DNA from: Parazoarcus communis
Lineage (GTDB): Bacteria > Pseudomonadota > Gammaproteobacteria > Burkholderiales > Rhodocyclaceae
DNA: 64,000 nucleotides
Assembly (NCBI RefSeq): GCF_003111665.1
Contig: NZ_CP022188.1
Span: forward strand, 4,650,001 to 4,714,000
Direction: 5' to 3'
The notes below the pieces were generated by a model. It was not told where the DNA came from. It ran no database searches and worked only from the letters and a program-made list of their open reading frames with translations. Shown here in pieces: positions 18,616 through 27,147 of the stretch; positions within the stretch are counted from its first letter, which is position 1; every line of letters starts with the position of its first letter. A program made the position numbers and the translations under genes.

Positions 18616-19503
18616 CTACAGCGTTTCGTCCAGCATCCGCGCCACCCCGCGCTGCCATGCCGGCAGCGTCAGATCAAAGGCTGCGCACAGCCTGGTGGTA
18701 TCGAGGCGCGAGTTCAGCGGCCGCGTGGCCGGCGTGGGGTAGTCGGTGGTGGGAATCGGCGCGATCTCGCCCACCTTCAGCGCCACACCGCGCGCACGCG
18801 CAGCCTCGATCACGAATTCCGCATAGCCATGCCAGCTGGTTTCGCCGGCGGCTGCCAGGTGGTAGGTGCCCGACAGCTCAGGGCGTGCGCGCAGGCTGCG
18901 CACGGCGTGGGCGCTGACGTCCGCGATCAGCTCGGCCCCCGTCGGCGCACCGATCTGATCCGCAATCACGGTCAGGCGCTCGCGCTCAGCCGCCAGGCGC
19001 AGCATTGTCCTGGCGAAGTTGCCTCCACGGGCCGCATACACCCACGATGTGCGGAAAATCAGGTGCGTGCAGCCGCTGGCGCGAATGGCCTCTTCACCAT
19101 CGAGCTTGCTGCGGCCATACACCGACAGCGGGCCGGTGACATCGTCTTCCTGCCATGGCTTGCTGCCGCTGCCGTCGAACACATAATCGGTGGAATAGTG
19201 CACCAGCACCGCCCCCCGGCTCGCGGCCGCCTGGGCCAGCACACCGGGCGCATCGGCATTGATACGCTGCGCCAGTTCGGCCTCGCTCTCGGCCTTGTCC
19301 ACCGCGGTATGCGCGGCGGCATTCACGATCACATCGGGCGCAACCGCGTCCACCGTCGCCCGCAGTGCAGCCGGGTCCGACAGATCGCCGCTCAAACCAT
19401 CCCTGCCCTGTCGCCCGAGCACCACCAACTCGCCCAGCGGCGCCAGCGCACGCTGCAGCTCCCAGCCCACCTGGCCATCCTTGCCCAGCAGCAGAATCTT
19501 CAT
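18616..19503 (-). CDS. rfbD: dTDP-4-dehydrorhamnose reductase (copy 1)
   Basis: Final step of dTDP-L-rhamnose synthesis, NADPH-dependent reduction. The 295-residue SDR protein has the glycine-rich [15 protein letters not shown], the [14 protein letters not shown] segment, the catalytic YSTDYVFDG and YGRSKLDGE (Tyr and Lys of the YxxxK pair). The ATG at 19503 overlaps the rfbB stop. There is an 86-bp gap to rfbA. Confidence 0.95.
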   Translation of the reverse strand: MKILLLGKDGQVGWELQRALAPLGELVVLGRQGRDGLSGDLSDPAALRATVDAVAPDVIVNAAAHTAVDKAESEAELAQRINADAPGVLAQAAASRGAVLVHYSTDYVFDGSGSKPWQEDDVTGPLSVYGRSKLDGEEAIRASGCTHLIFRTSWVYAARGGNFARTMLRLAAERERLTVIADQIGAPTGAELIADVSAHAVRSLRARPELSGTYHLAAAGETSWHGYAEFVIEAARARGVALKVGEIAPIPTTDYPTPATRPLNSRLDTTRLCAAFDLTLPAWQRGVARMLDETL

Positions 19504-20579
19504 GCGTGCGAATCCTTCGCATCGCGGCCCGCGTAATTTGCCGACACCCACTCGCGGTAGGCGCCGCTCTGCACATTGGCCACCCACTCGGGATTGGCCA
19601 GGTACCACTCGACCGTCTTGCGAATGCCGGTCTCGAATGTTTCCGCCGGGCGCCAGCCCAGCTCGCGCTCGACCTTGCGCGCATCGATTGCATAGCGGCG
19701 GTCATGCCCGGGGCGGTCGGTCACATAGGTAATCAGGCGGCTGTAGCTGCCGGCCGCGTCCGGCTTCAACTCGTCTAGCAGCGCGCACACGGTATGCACG
19801 ATGTCGAGGTTGGGCTTCTCGTTCCAGCCCCCGATGTTGTAGGTCTCGCCGAGGCGGCCATGTTGAAGCACGGCACGAATCGCGCTGCAGTGATCCTTCA
19901 CGTACAGCCAGTCGCGCACGTTCTGTCCGTCACCGTAGATCGGCAGCGGCTTGCCCGCGAGGGCATTGACGATCATCAGCGGGATCAGTTTTTCGGGGAA
20001 ATGGTAAGGACCATAGTTGTTCGAGCAATTGGTCGTCACCACCGGCAGGCCGTAGGTGTGAAACCATGCCCGCACCAGGTGATCGGACGCTGCCTTGCTC
20101 GCCGAGTACGGGCTGTTGGGCTCGTACGCATGGGTCTCGGCAAAGGGCGCCTCGTGCGCGGCGAGCGAGCCATACACCTCGTCGGTGCTCACGTGATGAA
20201 AGCGGAACGCCGCCTTGGCCTCGCCTTCGAGCGCGCCCCAGTAGGCGCGCGCGGCCTCAAGCAGAGTGAAGGTGCCTTCGACGTTGGTGCGCATGAACTC
20301 GCCCGGGCCGTGGATCGAGCGATCCACGTGACTCTCGGCCGCAAAGTGCACGATCGCGCGCGGCCGGTGCTCTGCCAGCAGACGATCGACCAGTTCGCGA
20401 TCGCAGATATCGCCCTGCACGAAGACGTGACGCGTGTCGCCGTCGAGCGACTTCAGGGTCTCCAGATTGCCGGCATAGGTGAGCTTGTCGAGGTTCACCA
20501 CCGGCTCGCCGGTTTCGGCAATCCAGTCGAGAACGAAATTGCCGCCAATAAAGCCCGCACCGCCGGTAACCAGAATCAC
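19500..20579 (-). CDS. rfbB: dTDP-glucose 4,6-dehydratase (copy 1)
   Basis: Second step of dTDP-L-rhamnose synthesis. The 359-residue extended SDR has the NAD motif [16 protein letters not shown] at its start, [12 protein letters not shown], the active-site [11 protein letters not shown] and [15 protein letters not shown], and [10 protein letters not shown]. First gene of the minus-strand rfbBDAC set. Copy 2 lies at 44171-45229. Confidence 0.96.
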   Translation of the reverse strand: MILVTGGAGFIGGNFVLDWIAETGEPVVNLDKLTYAGNLETLKSLDGDTRHVFVQGDICDRELVDRLLAEHRPRAIVHFAAESHVDRSIHGPGEFMRTNVEGTFTLLEAARAYWGALEGEAKAAFRFHHVSTDEVYGSLAAHEAPFAETHAYEPNSPYSASKAASDHLVRAWFHTYGLPVVTTNCSNNYGPYHFPEKLIPLMIVNALAGKPLPIYGDGQNVRDWLYVKDHCSAIRAVLQHGRLGETYNIGGWNEKPNLDIVHTVCALLDELKPDAAGSYSRLITYVTDRPGHDRRYAIDARKVERELGWRPAETFETGIRKTVEWYLANPEWVANVQSGAYREWVSANYAGRDAKDSHA

Positions 20580-20671
20580 GACACACCCTTGCTCAAAGAA
20601 GTCAGTGCGTGATTATCCCACGTCACACGCCGGCGATCCCGGCGAGCTTTCGCCAACCGGCCTGCAGACGA

Positions 20672-20705
20672 ATGAAGGGCACCGGCTTGCACCGGCGCCC
20701 TTCAT
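20672..20705 (-). terminator. Stem-loop downstream of the CoA-transferase gene
   Basis: ATGAAGGGC (20672-20680) pairs with GCCCTTCAT (20697-20705), with a further CCGG/CCGG pair inside. It lies 30 bp after the minus-strand stop at 20735. There is no clear U-tract. The remaining sequence between 20580 and 20735 shows no gene. Confidence 0.55.
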
Positions 20706-20734
20706 GGGTAGAACACGTCAGCGGAACGGGAAAC

Positions 20735-22243
20735 TTACATTGGCTCGCCGCGCAGCGCGCTCAGATGCCAGTTGTAGACCTCTTCCAGCAGATGCGGCGT
20801 GTGCTTGCCCGGCGACTGATCCAGCGCGCGATTGTAATAGTCGCGCAGCGCCGGCTTGAAGTTGGGGTGCGCGCAGTTCTCGATCACGGCCTTCGCGCGC
20901 TGACGCGGCGACAGCCCGCGCAGATCGGCCAGGCCCTGCTCGGTGACCAGCACCTGCACGTCGTGCTCGGTGTGATCCACGTGCGACACCATCGGCACGA
21001 TGCAGGAGATCGCACCGCCCTTGGCCTGCGACGGCGTCATGAAGATCGACAGGTAGCCGTTGCGCGCAAAGTCGCCCGAGCCGCCGATGCCGTTCATGAT
21101 CTGCGAGCCCATCACATGGGTCGAATTGACGTTGCCGTAGATGTCGGCCTCGATCATGCCGTTCATTGCAATCACGCCCAGGCGGCGGATCACCTCGGGG
21201 TGGTTGCTGATCTCCTGCGCTCTCAGGATGATGCGGTCGTGGTAGAAATCGAGATTGGCGTTGAGCTCACCGAGCGCGTCGCTGCTGAGCGAGAACGCGG
21301 TCGCCGACGCACAGGTCAGCTTGCCCGACTTGAGCATCTCCAGCATGCCGTCCTGCAGCACCTCGGTGTACGCGGTCAGGTTCTCGAACGGGCCATCGTT
21401 GAGGCCGGCCATCACCGCGTTGGCGATGTTGCCCACACCCGACTGCAGCGGCAGCAGGTTGGCCGGCAGGCGCCCCTTCTTCACCTCATGCTTGAAGAAC
21501 TCAAGGATGTGCCCGGCGATCAGGCGTGAATTCTCGTCCGGCGGCGAAAACGCGGTGTTGCGATCGGGGCTGTGGGTTTCGACAATCGCCACGATCTTGC
21601 TGGGGTCGCAACGCAGATAGGGCTCGCCGATGCGATCCGACACCTTGACCAGCGGAATCGGCTTGCGGTTGGGCGGCAGCTGGGTGCCGTAGTAGATGTC
21701 GTGCATGCCCTCGAGGCGGCTGTTCTGCCACGAGTTCACCTCGAGAATCACCTTGTCGGCCTGATCCAGCCAGGTCTTGTTGTTACCGATCGACGACGAC
21801 GGAATCAAACGACCATCCTCGAGAATGCCGCCCACTTCCACCACCGCGACGTCGAGCTTGCCGAGAAAGCCGGACCAGACGAACTGCGCCACGTGCGACA
21901 GATGGATGTCGATGTACTCCATCTCGCCGGCGTTGATGCGCTTGCGGCACGCCGGGTCGGACTGATAGGGCAAACGCATCTCAATGCCATCGACCGCAGC
22001 GAGCGCGCCGTCGAGCTCGGGCGCCGTCGACGCCCCTGTCCATACCCCGACCCTGAACCGCTCGCCCTGGGCGTTGGCCGTCGTGATGCGTTCGGCCAGC
22101 GCCGCAGGCAGCACCTTGGGATACCCCGATCCGGTGAAGCCGCTCATGCCGACGTTGGCACCGTTTTGGATAAGGCGTGCGGCCTCCTCGGCCGACATGA
22201 TCTTGCTGCGCAGGGCGGAACACTGGATACGGGATTCGCTCAT
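20735..22243 (-). CDS. Acetyl-CoA hydrolase / succinyl-CoA:acetate CoA-transferase family protein
   Basis: Class I CoA-transferase of the Ach1/Cat1/AarC family, which moves CoA between short acids such as succinate, acetate or propionate. The 502-residue protein has GMSGFTGSGYPKVLP near the N-terminus, GIGGSGDFARNGYLSIF, and the catalytic Glu region VLVTEQGLADLRGLSPRQRA. Start at 22243 (MSESRIQ); an upstream frame to 22294 is not family-like. A LysR-type gene is divergent, 230 bp away, and is a candidate regulator. The exact substrates cannot be read from the sequence. Confidence 0.88.
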   Translation of the reverse strand: MSESRIQCSALRSKIMSAEEAARLIQNGANVGMSGFTGSGYPKVLPAALAERITTANAQGERFRVGVWTGASTAPELDGALAAVDGIEMRLPYQSDPACRKRINAGEMEYIDIHLSHVAQFVWSGFLGKLDVAVVEVGGILEDGRLIPSSSIGNNKTWLDQADKVILEVNSWQNSRLEGMHDIYYGTQLPPNRKPIPLVKVSDRIGEPYLRCDPSKIVAIVETHSPDRNTAFSPPDENSRLIAGHILEFFKHEVKKGRLPANLLPLQSGVGNIANAVMAGLNDGPFENLTAYTEVLQDGMLEMLKSGKLTCASATAFSLSSDALGELNANLDFYHDRIILRAQEISNHPEVIRRLGVIAMNGMIEADIYGNVNSTHVMGSQIMNGIGGSGDFARNGYLSIFMTPSQAKGGAISCIVPMVSHVDHTEHDVQVLVTEQGLADLRGLSPRQRAKAVIENCAHPNFKPALRDYYNRALDQSPGKHTPHLLEEVYNWHLSALRGEPM

Positions 22244-22473
22244 CGTCTGCTCTTTCAGAAGGGGCCAAAAGAAACGCGCCATGCGGTGAGGCAATGGCGC
22301 GTGCTTCGATCACTCGAAGGTTTCCCAAGGCGTCCGAGGGAGGGGACAGCTTCGGGAGGGCAACGCTGATTCATGCGGGACACAGTCTAGTTAGCGCTTG
22401 GCGTGCGCACAAACGAGCATTTATTATTCGACGCATTAGCAAAACTTAATCATCAAACCATGATCAGGCAGCC

Positions 22474-23439
22474 ATGAGCTACGAGCTTCCCAGTCTTGCC
22501 CTGCTGCGCACCTTCGAAGCCGCCGCCCGCCACCTGAGCTTCAAGAAGGCGGCAGACGAGATCTGCGTCACGCCCGCGGCCGTGAGTCAGCAGATGAAAG
22601 CACTGGAAGATTATCTGGGCGTGCCGCTGTTCCACCGTCGGGTGCGGGCACTGGAGCTTACCGAGCATGGCAGCACCCTGCTGCCGGGTGTGCGCGACGC
22701 CTTCGAGCGCCTGGCCGTCGCGGTCGACCATACCCGGCGCGTCACACCCGGCCCGCTCACCGTCACCGCCCCGCCCTCGTTCGCCAGCCACTGGCTGCTG
22801 CCACGCCTGCCGCGCTTCAACGTTGCCCATCCAGACATCGAGCTGCGCCTGTCGAGCACCTCGGACACCGTCGACCACAAGGGCGAAGCCGCCGTGCTCG
22901 GCAAGCTCCATCCAGCGCGCACGGAAGTCGCCATTCTTTATGGCAAAGGTCACTATCCGGGCTATGCGGTGGTACCGATCTTCACGCCCGACTATGTGCC
23001 GGTATGCACGCCCGCGCTACAACGCGCTGCGGCACTCCAAACCCCGGCCAACCTGGCTGGACAAGTGCTCATCCACGACGACACACTGAGCGAAGACGGT
23101 CGCGACAGGCATTCAAGGTCGGGTTGGGCAGAGTGGCTTCGGCTCGCGGGCGCATCGAACATCGACAGTCGCCGAGGGCCGCATTTTTCCAACGCTGCAC
23201 TTGCACTGGAGGCAGCCCAAGCTGGCCACGGCATTGCGCTCGCGCCGCGCCCGCTGATCGATTCACGCGTCGCCGAAGGCAAGCTCGTCATTCCCTTCAA
23301 CATCGCCCTGCCCTCGCCCAGTACCTACTATCTGGTCATGCACGAAGCGATGCAGCACCAGCCTGCGGTCGAAGCATTTCAGTTGTGGCTGCTGCGGGAA
23401 GCTTCGGCACTACAAAAGCGCCAGCTTTATCGCACCTGA
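22474..23439 (+). CDS. LysR-family transcriptional regulator (GcvA-like)
   Basis: DNA-binding regulator of 321 residues with an N-terminal winged helix-turn-helix (LLRTFEAAARHLSFKKAADE, then VTPAAVSQQMKALEDYLG) and a C-terminal periplasmic-binding-like effector domain. The pattern PLFHRRVRALELTEHG is like the GcvA subgroup. It is divergent from the CoA-transferase gene and may control it. The last 30 bases overlap the end of the convergent gene at 23410-23679. Confidence 0.9.
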   Translation: MSYELPSLALLRTFEAAARHLSFKKAADEICVTPAAVSQQMKALEDYLGVPLFHRRVRALELTEHGSTLLPGVRDAFERLAVAVDHTRRVTPGPLTVTAPPSFASHWLLPRLPRFNVAHPDIELRLSSTSDTVDHKGEAAVLGKLHPARTEVAILYGKGHYPGYAVVPIFTPDYVPVCTPALQRAAALQTPANLAGQVLIHDDTLSEDGRDRHSRSGWAEWLRLAGASNIDSRRGPHFSNAALALEAAQAGHGIALAPRPLIDSRVAEGKLVIPFNIALPSPSTYYLVMHEAMQHQPAVEAFQLWLLREASALQKRQLYRT

Positions 23440-23679
23440 ACAAACAAACATGACTGCGCCTCCGCGCAGACACAGTTCGTCCCAGCGGTTCCAGCTCGTA
23501 CCCAAGTCGTCGAGCTGCTCCGTAACCAAGGGGATGGTTTCTTGGTCGATGCGTGCTTGGCTATGTTCAAGTATGCCCCGCAGGCTTGCCGCCTCACGCA
23601 TCAGACCGTTTAGCCGAAATGCTGGGCGCAAGAGCAGCACACCGCCAATGAACGCCAGCAATTCGGCAAGCAATGCCAT
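23410..23679 (-). CDS. Small membrane protein of unknown function
   Basis: An 89-residue protein not recognised. It has a hydrophobic N-terminal stretch (MALLAELLAFIGGVLLL), a charged central helix, and a second hydrophobic stretch at the end (AVMFVCSGAIKLALL), so it probably has two membrane segments with the centre in the cytoplasm or periplasm. It follows the XRE-type gene by six bases on the same strand, suggesting an operon, and overlaps the convergent LysR gene by 30 bases. Confidence 0.55.
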   Translation of the reverse strand: MALLAELLAFIGGVLLLRPAFRLNGLMREAASLRGILEHSQARIDQETIPLVTEQLDDLGTSWNRWDELCLRGGAVMFVCSGAIKLALL

Positions 23680-23685
23680 TGAAAT

Positions 23686-24033
23686 TCAGAGCACTGTGTG
23701 CAGCAACAAGGTTCGACCATCAATCACAACGGCCTTGTCATCAACGGCTGTCGCCTTGCGAGCAAAGCCAATCACAACCTCCATACCCTGCGCATGTGCA
23801 AGGGTCTCGAGCTGGGAAATCGTGATGCCTCTCGGCGCCTGACCACCTTCGTAACGGCTGATCTCTGACTGTTGAACACCGCTACTCGCCGCCAGGCCCC
23901 GTTGCGTCAGCCCGACCGTTTCGCGCAACTCCCGCAACAGAAGGCCCATCTTCTCGGCGGCAGTCGCACCTTCGTAGCCCTCTTGAACCAGAGGATCGCG
24001 AAGAAGTTCGTCTTCCAGCATACGCAAGCTCAT
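23686..24033 (-). CDS. XRE-family helix-turn-helix regulator (antitoxin-like)
   Basis: A 115-residue protein with a Cro/C1-type helix-turn-helix at about 30-85: LRETVGLTQRGLAASSGVQQ then SEISRYEGGQAPRGITISQLE. The N-terminal extension (LRDPLVQEGYEG) is like that of HigA/RelB-type antitoxins linked to XRE domains. The start has CAGGAG seven bases upstream. It sits 17 bp after a small upstream frame that could be its toxin, but that partner is not convincing. Confidence 0.75.
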   Translation of the reverse strand: MSLRMLEDELLRDPLVQEGYEGATAAEKMGLLLRELRETVGLTQRGLAASSGVQQSEISRYEGGQAPRGITISQLETLAHAQGMEVVIGFARKATAVDDKAVVIDGRTLLLHTVL

Positions 24034-24050
24034 TGCAAAACTCCTGAAGG

Positions 24051-24371
24051 CTACGTTCGTTGGACTGCACGAGCGATCGCGGCGTTCAAAGCGCCAGCCG
24101 AAAGCGCCTCGGCGATGAAGTCATCAAACGCGGCGACACTCAGCAGTACCAATGCCCGCCCCTTGAGCACAAACACGGCGGTAACGCCACAGCGTCCGAC
24201 ACAAAGACTGATCGCATACAGGCGCTCTCCGGAACGAAGATCGTGGCGCCTGAAAGCCGAATCGAGCCGCCCAGCCCGAAGTGCTTCATGGCGCTTCCTG
24301 ATGAGCGCACCCACCGCTCTGGAAAAATCGCCCCCCGCGCGCATTGATTGCGCACAGTTCCGCGATCGCAT
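24051..24371 (-). CDS. Small hypothetical protein upstream of the XRE regulator, possible toxin
   Basis: A 106-residue frame placed where a toxin gene would sit in a toxin-first type II pair. Its middle alternates basic and hydrophobic residues (GERLYAISLCVGRCGVTAVF then VLKGRALVLLSVAAF), faintly like the beta-strand core of RelE/HigB proteins. No catalytic signature is recognisable, the start is unclear (24371 or 24344), and a second frame opens with ATGATG near 24400 but stops after about 36 codons, so a frameshifted remnant is possible. Confidence 0.35.
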   Translation of the reverse strand: MRSRNCAQSMRAGGDFSRAVGALIRKRHEALRAGRLDSAFRRHDLRSGERLYAISLCVGRCGVTAVFVLKGRALVLLSVAAFDDFIAEALSAGALNAAIARAVQRT

Positions 24372-24441
24372 CCTGGTGGGCGTCGCCGTCCGTCATCATT
24401 GGCCCCGGTGAAATTATGGGCTTTTTCACATCAAATACAAG

Positions 24442-25854
24442 TTACTCCGCATTCAGCACCATCACCCGCCGATCGGTCTCGTTCCACAAACGCTTGCCCA
24501 GCGCCCGCCGGGCCTCGTCGTCGCCGTGGATCAGGCGCACTTCAGATGGCAGATGGCGCATGCGGGTGACGAAACGGACGAGGTCGTTCTGGTCGGCGTG
24601 GGCGGAATAGCCCGACAGCGTGTGAATGGCGGCCCTGATGTCGATGCGCTCGCCGTCGAGATCGACGTAGCCGCCACGCGGCCCGTAGGTCTGGATGTCG
24701 CTGCCTGGCGTGCCTTTTGCCTGATAGCCCACGAACAGCACATCGTGGCGCGGGTCATGGAGCATGGCCTTGAGGTAGTTCAGCACCCGCCCCCCGGTGC
24801 ACATGCCACTGGCGGCGATGACGATCGCGGGCTCGCCACTGCGCGCGAGCCTGCGCACATTGGACAGATGCGCATCGTGTTCGTCGATCGCCACCAGCTG
24901 ATCAAAGGCCAGGGGCTTGCGGCCGGCGCGGACACGGGCTTGCGCCTCGGCGTCCCAGAAGGGTTGCAGCTCGCGATAGAGCTGGGTGAAGCGCCCGGCG
25001 AGCGGTGAATCGAGATAGATCGGCAGCTTTTCCCACGCCGCCGCATGCGGGCCGGGCTTCTTGCGCTGGCGATGGAGAATGTCCTCGAACTCGTACAGCA
25101 ACTCCTGCGTACGCCCAATGCTGAACGCCGGCACGATGACGGTGCCGCCATTGCCCAGCGCCCGCTCCACCACCGCCTGCAGGCGATCGCGTCGCGTCGC
25201 CCGGCTTTCGTGCACGCGGTCGCCGTAGGTGCTCTCCAGCACAACCACGTCTGCGCGATAGGCCGGTTGCGGCGCCGGCAGCAAGGGCGCATGCGGCGCA
25301 CCGAGGTCGCCCGAGAACAGCACCCGCACAGGGGTCTCGTACGCCCGCCGGATCTCGCACTCGACATAGGCCGAGCCCAGAATATGGCCCGCGCGTTGCA
25401 GACGGATGCGACAACTGGCCTGCGGACTGCTGAACACCGTGTGCCAGGTGCGCCAGGGCAGCGGCCGGATGCGGGACTCCACCAGTTTGAGATAGCGCTC
25501 GACAAGTTGCCGGTCACGGCTAATACCCAGCTCGAACGCATCGGCCAGCACCACCGGCAGCAATCGCGCCGAGGGCTCGCTGCACAGGATCGGCCCCTTG
25601 AAGCCTGCCGCCAGCAACCAGGGAATACGCCCAACGTGGTCGATATGAACATGGGTGGCGACCAGCGCCTGAACACCATCGACCGCAAACGGGATGTCAG
25701 GCTGCCCCGCGCCGGCCTGGCCATCCGGCGCGGTTTCCGCCCCCTGGAACAGACCGCAATCGATCAGCAGGCTGCGCGCATCGTCAATGAACAGCTGATG
25801 GCACGACCCAGTTACGCCTCTGAAGGCACCATGATGAATGATATTTGCATGCAT
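24442..25854 (-). CDS. MBL-fold beta-CASP ribonuclease-like protein
   Basis: Metallo-beta-lactamase-fold protein with a beta-CASP insert and the RNA-specificity (RMMBL) motif, a family of RNA-processing nucleases. The 470-residue protein has the zinc motif ATHVHIDHVGRIPWL, the SGDLGAPHAPL Asp, the beta-CASP region (VPAFSIGRTQELLYEFEDIL), SGMCTGGRVLNYLK, and the late His motifs SGYSAHADQNDL and LIHGDDEARRAL. All catalytic positions look intact. No operon partner. It could act on RNA in general turnover; the substrate is not known. Confidence 0.88.
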   Translation of the reverse strand: MHANIIHHGAFRGVTGSCHQLFIDDARSLLIDCGLFQGAETAPDGQAGAGQPDIPFAVDGVQALVATHVHIDHVGRIPWLLAAGFKGPILCSEPSARLLPVVLADAFELGISRDRQLVERYLKLVESRIRPLPWRTWHTVFSSPQASCRIRLQRAGHILGSAYVECEIRRAYETPVRVLFSGDLGAPHAPLLPAPQPAYRADVVVLESTYGDRVHESRATRRDRLQAVVERALGNGGTVIVPAFSIGRTQELLYEFEDILHRQRKKPGPHAAAWEKLPIYLDSPLAGRFTQLYRELQPFWDAEAQARVRAGRKPLAFDQLVAIDEHDAHLSNVRRLARSGEPAIVIAASGMCTGGRVLNYLKAMLHDPRHDVLFVGYQAKGTPGSDIQTYGPRGGYVDLDGERIDIRAAIHTLSGYSAHADQNDLVRFVTRMRHLPSEVRLIHGDDEARRALGKRLWNETDRRVMVLNAE

Positions 25855-26020
25855 CGCGGCATTCTAGGGATGTAAAAGACCTCCCTCAAGATGCCAAAGC
25901 AATAATCTGAACAATCGCTCAGAGAGCTGCAACTACAAATCGCCACTTAAGACATTTTTGTCAGAACATTTCTCGATAAAAGCACCTAATGCGGCTCATC
26001 GGCCCCGTCTCAAGCAGAAA

Positions 26021-26040
26021 GTGTCGGATTTTTTTACACA
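26021..26040 (+). promoter_or_regulatory. Upstream element TGTCGG-N7-TACA (site 1)
   Basis: GTGTCGGATTTTTTTACACA, with outer GTGT/ACAC symmetry. The same core TGTCGG-N7-TACA occurs before the second PEP-CTERM gene (28465) and, on the minus strand, before the small secreted gene (49711-49727). It is about 95 bp upstream of a sigma-54 promoter, a normal place for an enhancer-binding-protein site. PrsR, the PEP-CTERM-linked regulator, is the likely candidate but is not in this window. Confidence 0.7.
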
Positions 26041-26133
26041 CAGAAGCCTGGTGAATGCGCCCCATGCGGTGATCTACGCCTGCAGCACCGCAAATATCTG
26101 TTAATTATGGATTTAATTTTCACACTCAACACC

Positions 26134-26150
26134 AGGAACGCTTATTGCTT
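26134..26150 (+). promoter_or_regulatory. Sigma-54 promoter of PEP-CTERM gene 1
   Basis: GG at 26135-26136, ten bases, GC at 26147-26148, reading AGGAACGCTTATTGCTT. It agrees with the consensus TGGCACG-N4-TTGC at all but two of the fixed positions. It lies about 65 bp before the start codon. Confidence 0.75.
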
Positions 26151-26212
26151 TATTTTTGTCATAAATGACATTTTTCCAAACCAAGCAGCCTTCGCGAGAT
26201 AAAAACCAAATC

Positions 26213-27049
26213 ATGACCGTCAAAAAGCTTGTTGCCGCCATCGCACTGATCACTTTTGCCCCCCTCTCCCTGGCAGCGATCGTCGCCAGCGACAACTTCG
26301 ACTACGCCACGGGCGAAGTCGCCGGCCAGAACGGTGGCAGCGGCTGGGCAGGAGCATGGTCGGCCAACACCGGCGTCACGCAGGTTGTCACCCCCGGCAC
26401 CTCCCTCGGCGGCAGCAACGCCCTGCAGGTGACCGGCAACAACAATAACGCCGCCTATCGTCAGCTCAGCTCGGCCTTCAGTGGCGACAAGCTCTTCGTG
26501 GATTTCTACATCCAGCTCGACGCCGGCGTACTGGCTGCGAATGACTTCCTGGGGCTGTGGCTCGATACCGCCAGCACGGGCGATCACACGAACCGTCCGA
26601 ACATGGGCATCAAGGCCGACGGCAGCGGCACCAACGACGTCTTCGTGCGCACCAACGGCACAGGCGGCGTTTTCGCAGCCAACAGCAACATCGGCACCAC
26701 CAACGACATCACCTATCACATCGTCGGCCTGCTCTCCCGCACCGCACCGGGCAACTACACGAGCTTCTCGATGTGGCTCGACCCGATGTTTGCAGACTTG
26801 AGCACGCCCGACGCGATCATGCTCGGCAACACCGGCCTGTCGCAGATCAGCTACGTCGGCTTCCGCTCGGTCAACCTCGACAGCGGCGACGTGCTGCTGA
26901 TCGACGGCCTCCAGCTCTCCACCACCTGGAGCGAGGCCCTGCGCATCAGCGCAAACCGCGACACCAACAACGTGCCCGAACCCGGCACCGCGGCCCTCAT
27001 CGGTCTTGGCCTGCTCGGCCTTGGTCTGTCGAAGCGTCGCAAGGCCTGA
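26213..27049 (+). CDS. PEP-CTERM sorting-domain protein (1)
   Basis: Secreted protein of 278 residues. It has a signal peptide (MTVKKLVAAIALITFAPLSL, cleaved near LAA), a lectin/LamG-like beta domain beginning SDNFDYATGEVAGQNGGSGW, and a C-terminal sorting signal: VPEP, a hydrophobic helix (ALIGLGLLGLGL) and a basic end (SKRRKA). Such proteins are cut and processed by an exosortase and exported to the surface with exopolysaccharide. Start at 26213; the frame is open to 26165 without a signal peptide. Transcription probably depends on sigma-54. Confidence 0.93.
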   Translation: MTVKKLVAAIALITFAPLSLAAIVASDNFDYATGEVAGQNGGSGWAGAWSANTGVTQVVTPGTSLGGSNALQVTGNNNNAAYRQLSSAFSGDKLFVDFYIQLDAGVLAANDFLGLWLDTASTGDHTNRPNMGIKADGSGTNDVFVRTNGTGGVFAANSNIGTTNDITYHIVGLLSRTAPGNYTSFSMWLDPMFADLSTPDAIMLGNTGLSQISYVGFRSVNLDSGDVLLIDGLQLSTTWSEALRISANRDTNNVPEPGTAALIGLGLLGLGLSKRRKA

Positions 27050-27091
27050 TCGACCCCGCAGCGCCGCAAGCATCGCGGCGCATGGGCAAAA

Positions 27092-27117
27092 AAAGAGACC
27101 GCCGTGGCGGTCTCTTT
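27092..27117. terminator. Bidirectional rho-independent terminator
   Basis: AAAGAGACCGCC (27092-27103) pairs with GGCGGTCTCTTT (27106-27117), leaving a short loop. There is an A-run on the left and T on the right, so it can stop both the PEP-CTERM gene (plus) and the pyrophosphorylase gene (minus) that converge here. Confidence 0.88.
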
Positions 27118-27147
27118 GCTTTGGTGCGGGCACTTAGGCCCTGAAGC

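Larger units (their letters stand above)
25855..26212 (+). other. Intergenic region upstream of PEP-CTERM gene 1
   Basis: A 358-bp AT-richer region without a gene. It holds the upstream element at 26021-26040 and the sigma-54 promoter at 26134-26150, both oriented toward the PEP-CTERM gene starting at 26213. No other feature was seen. Confidence 0.7.

Noticed and set aside
22384..22470. LysR binding site between the CoA-transferase and LysR genes
   Set aside because: The AT-rich stretch has a weak inverted repeat (ATTAG/CTTAAT) but it is imperfect and not distinctive.
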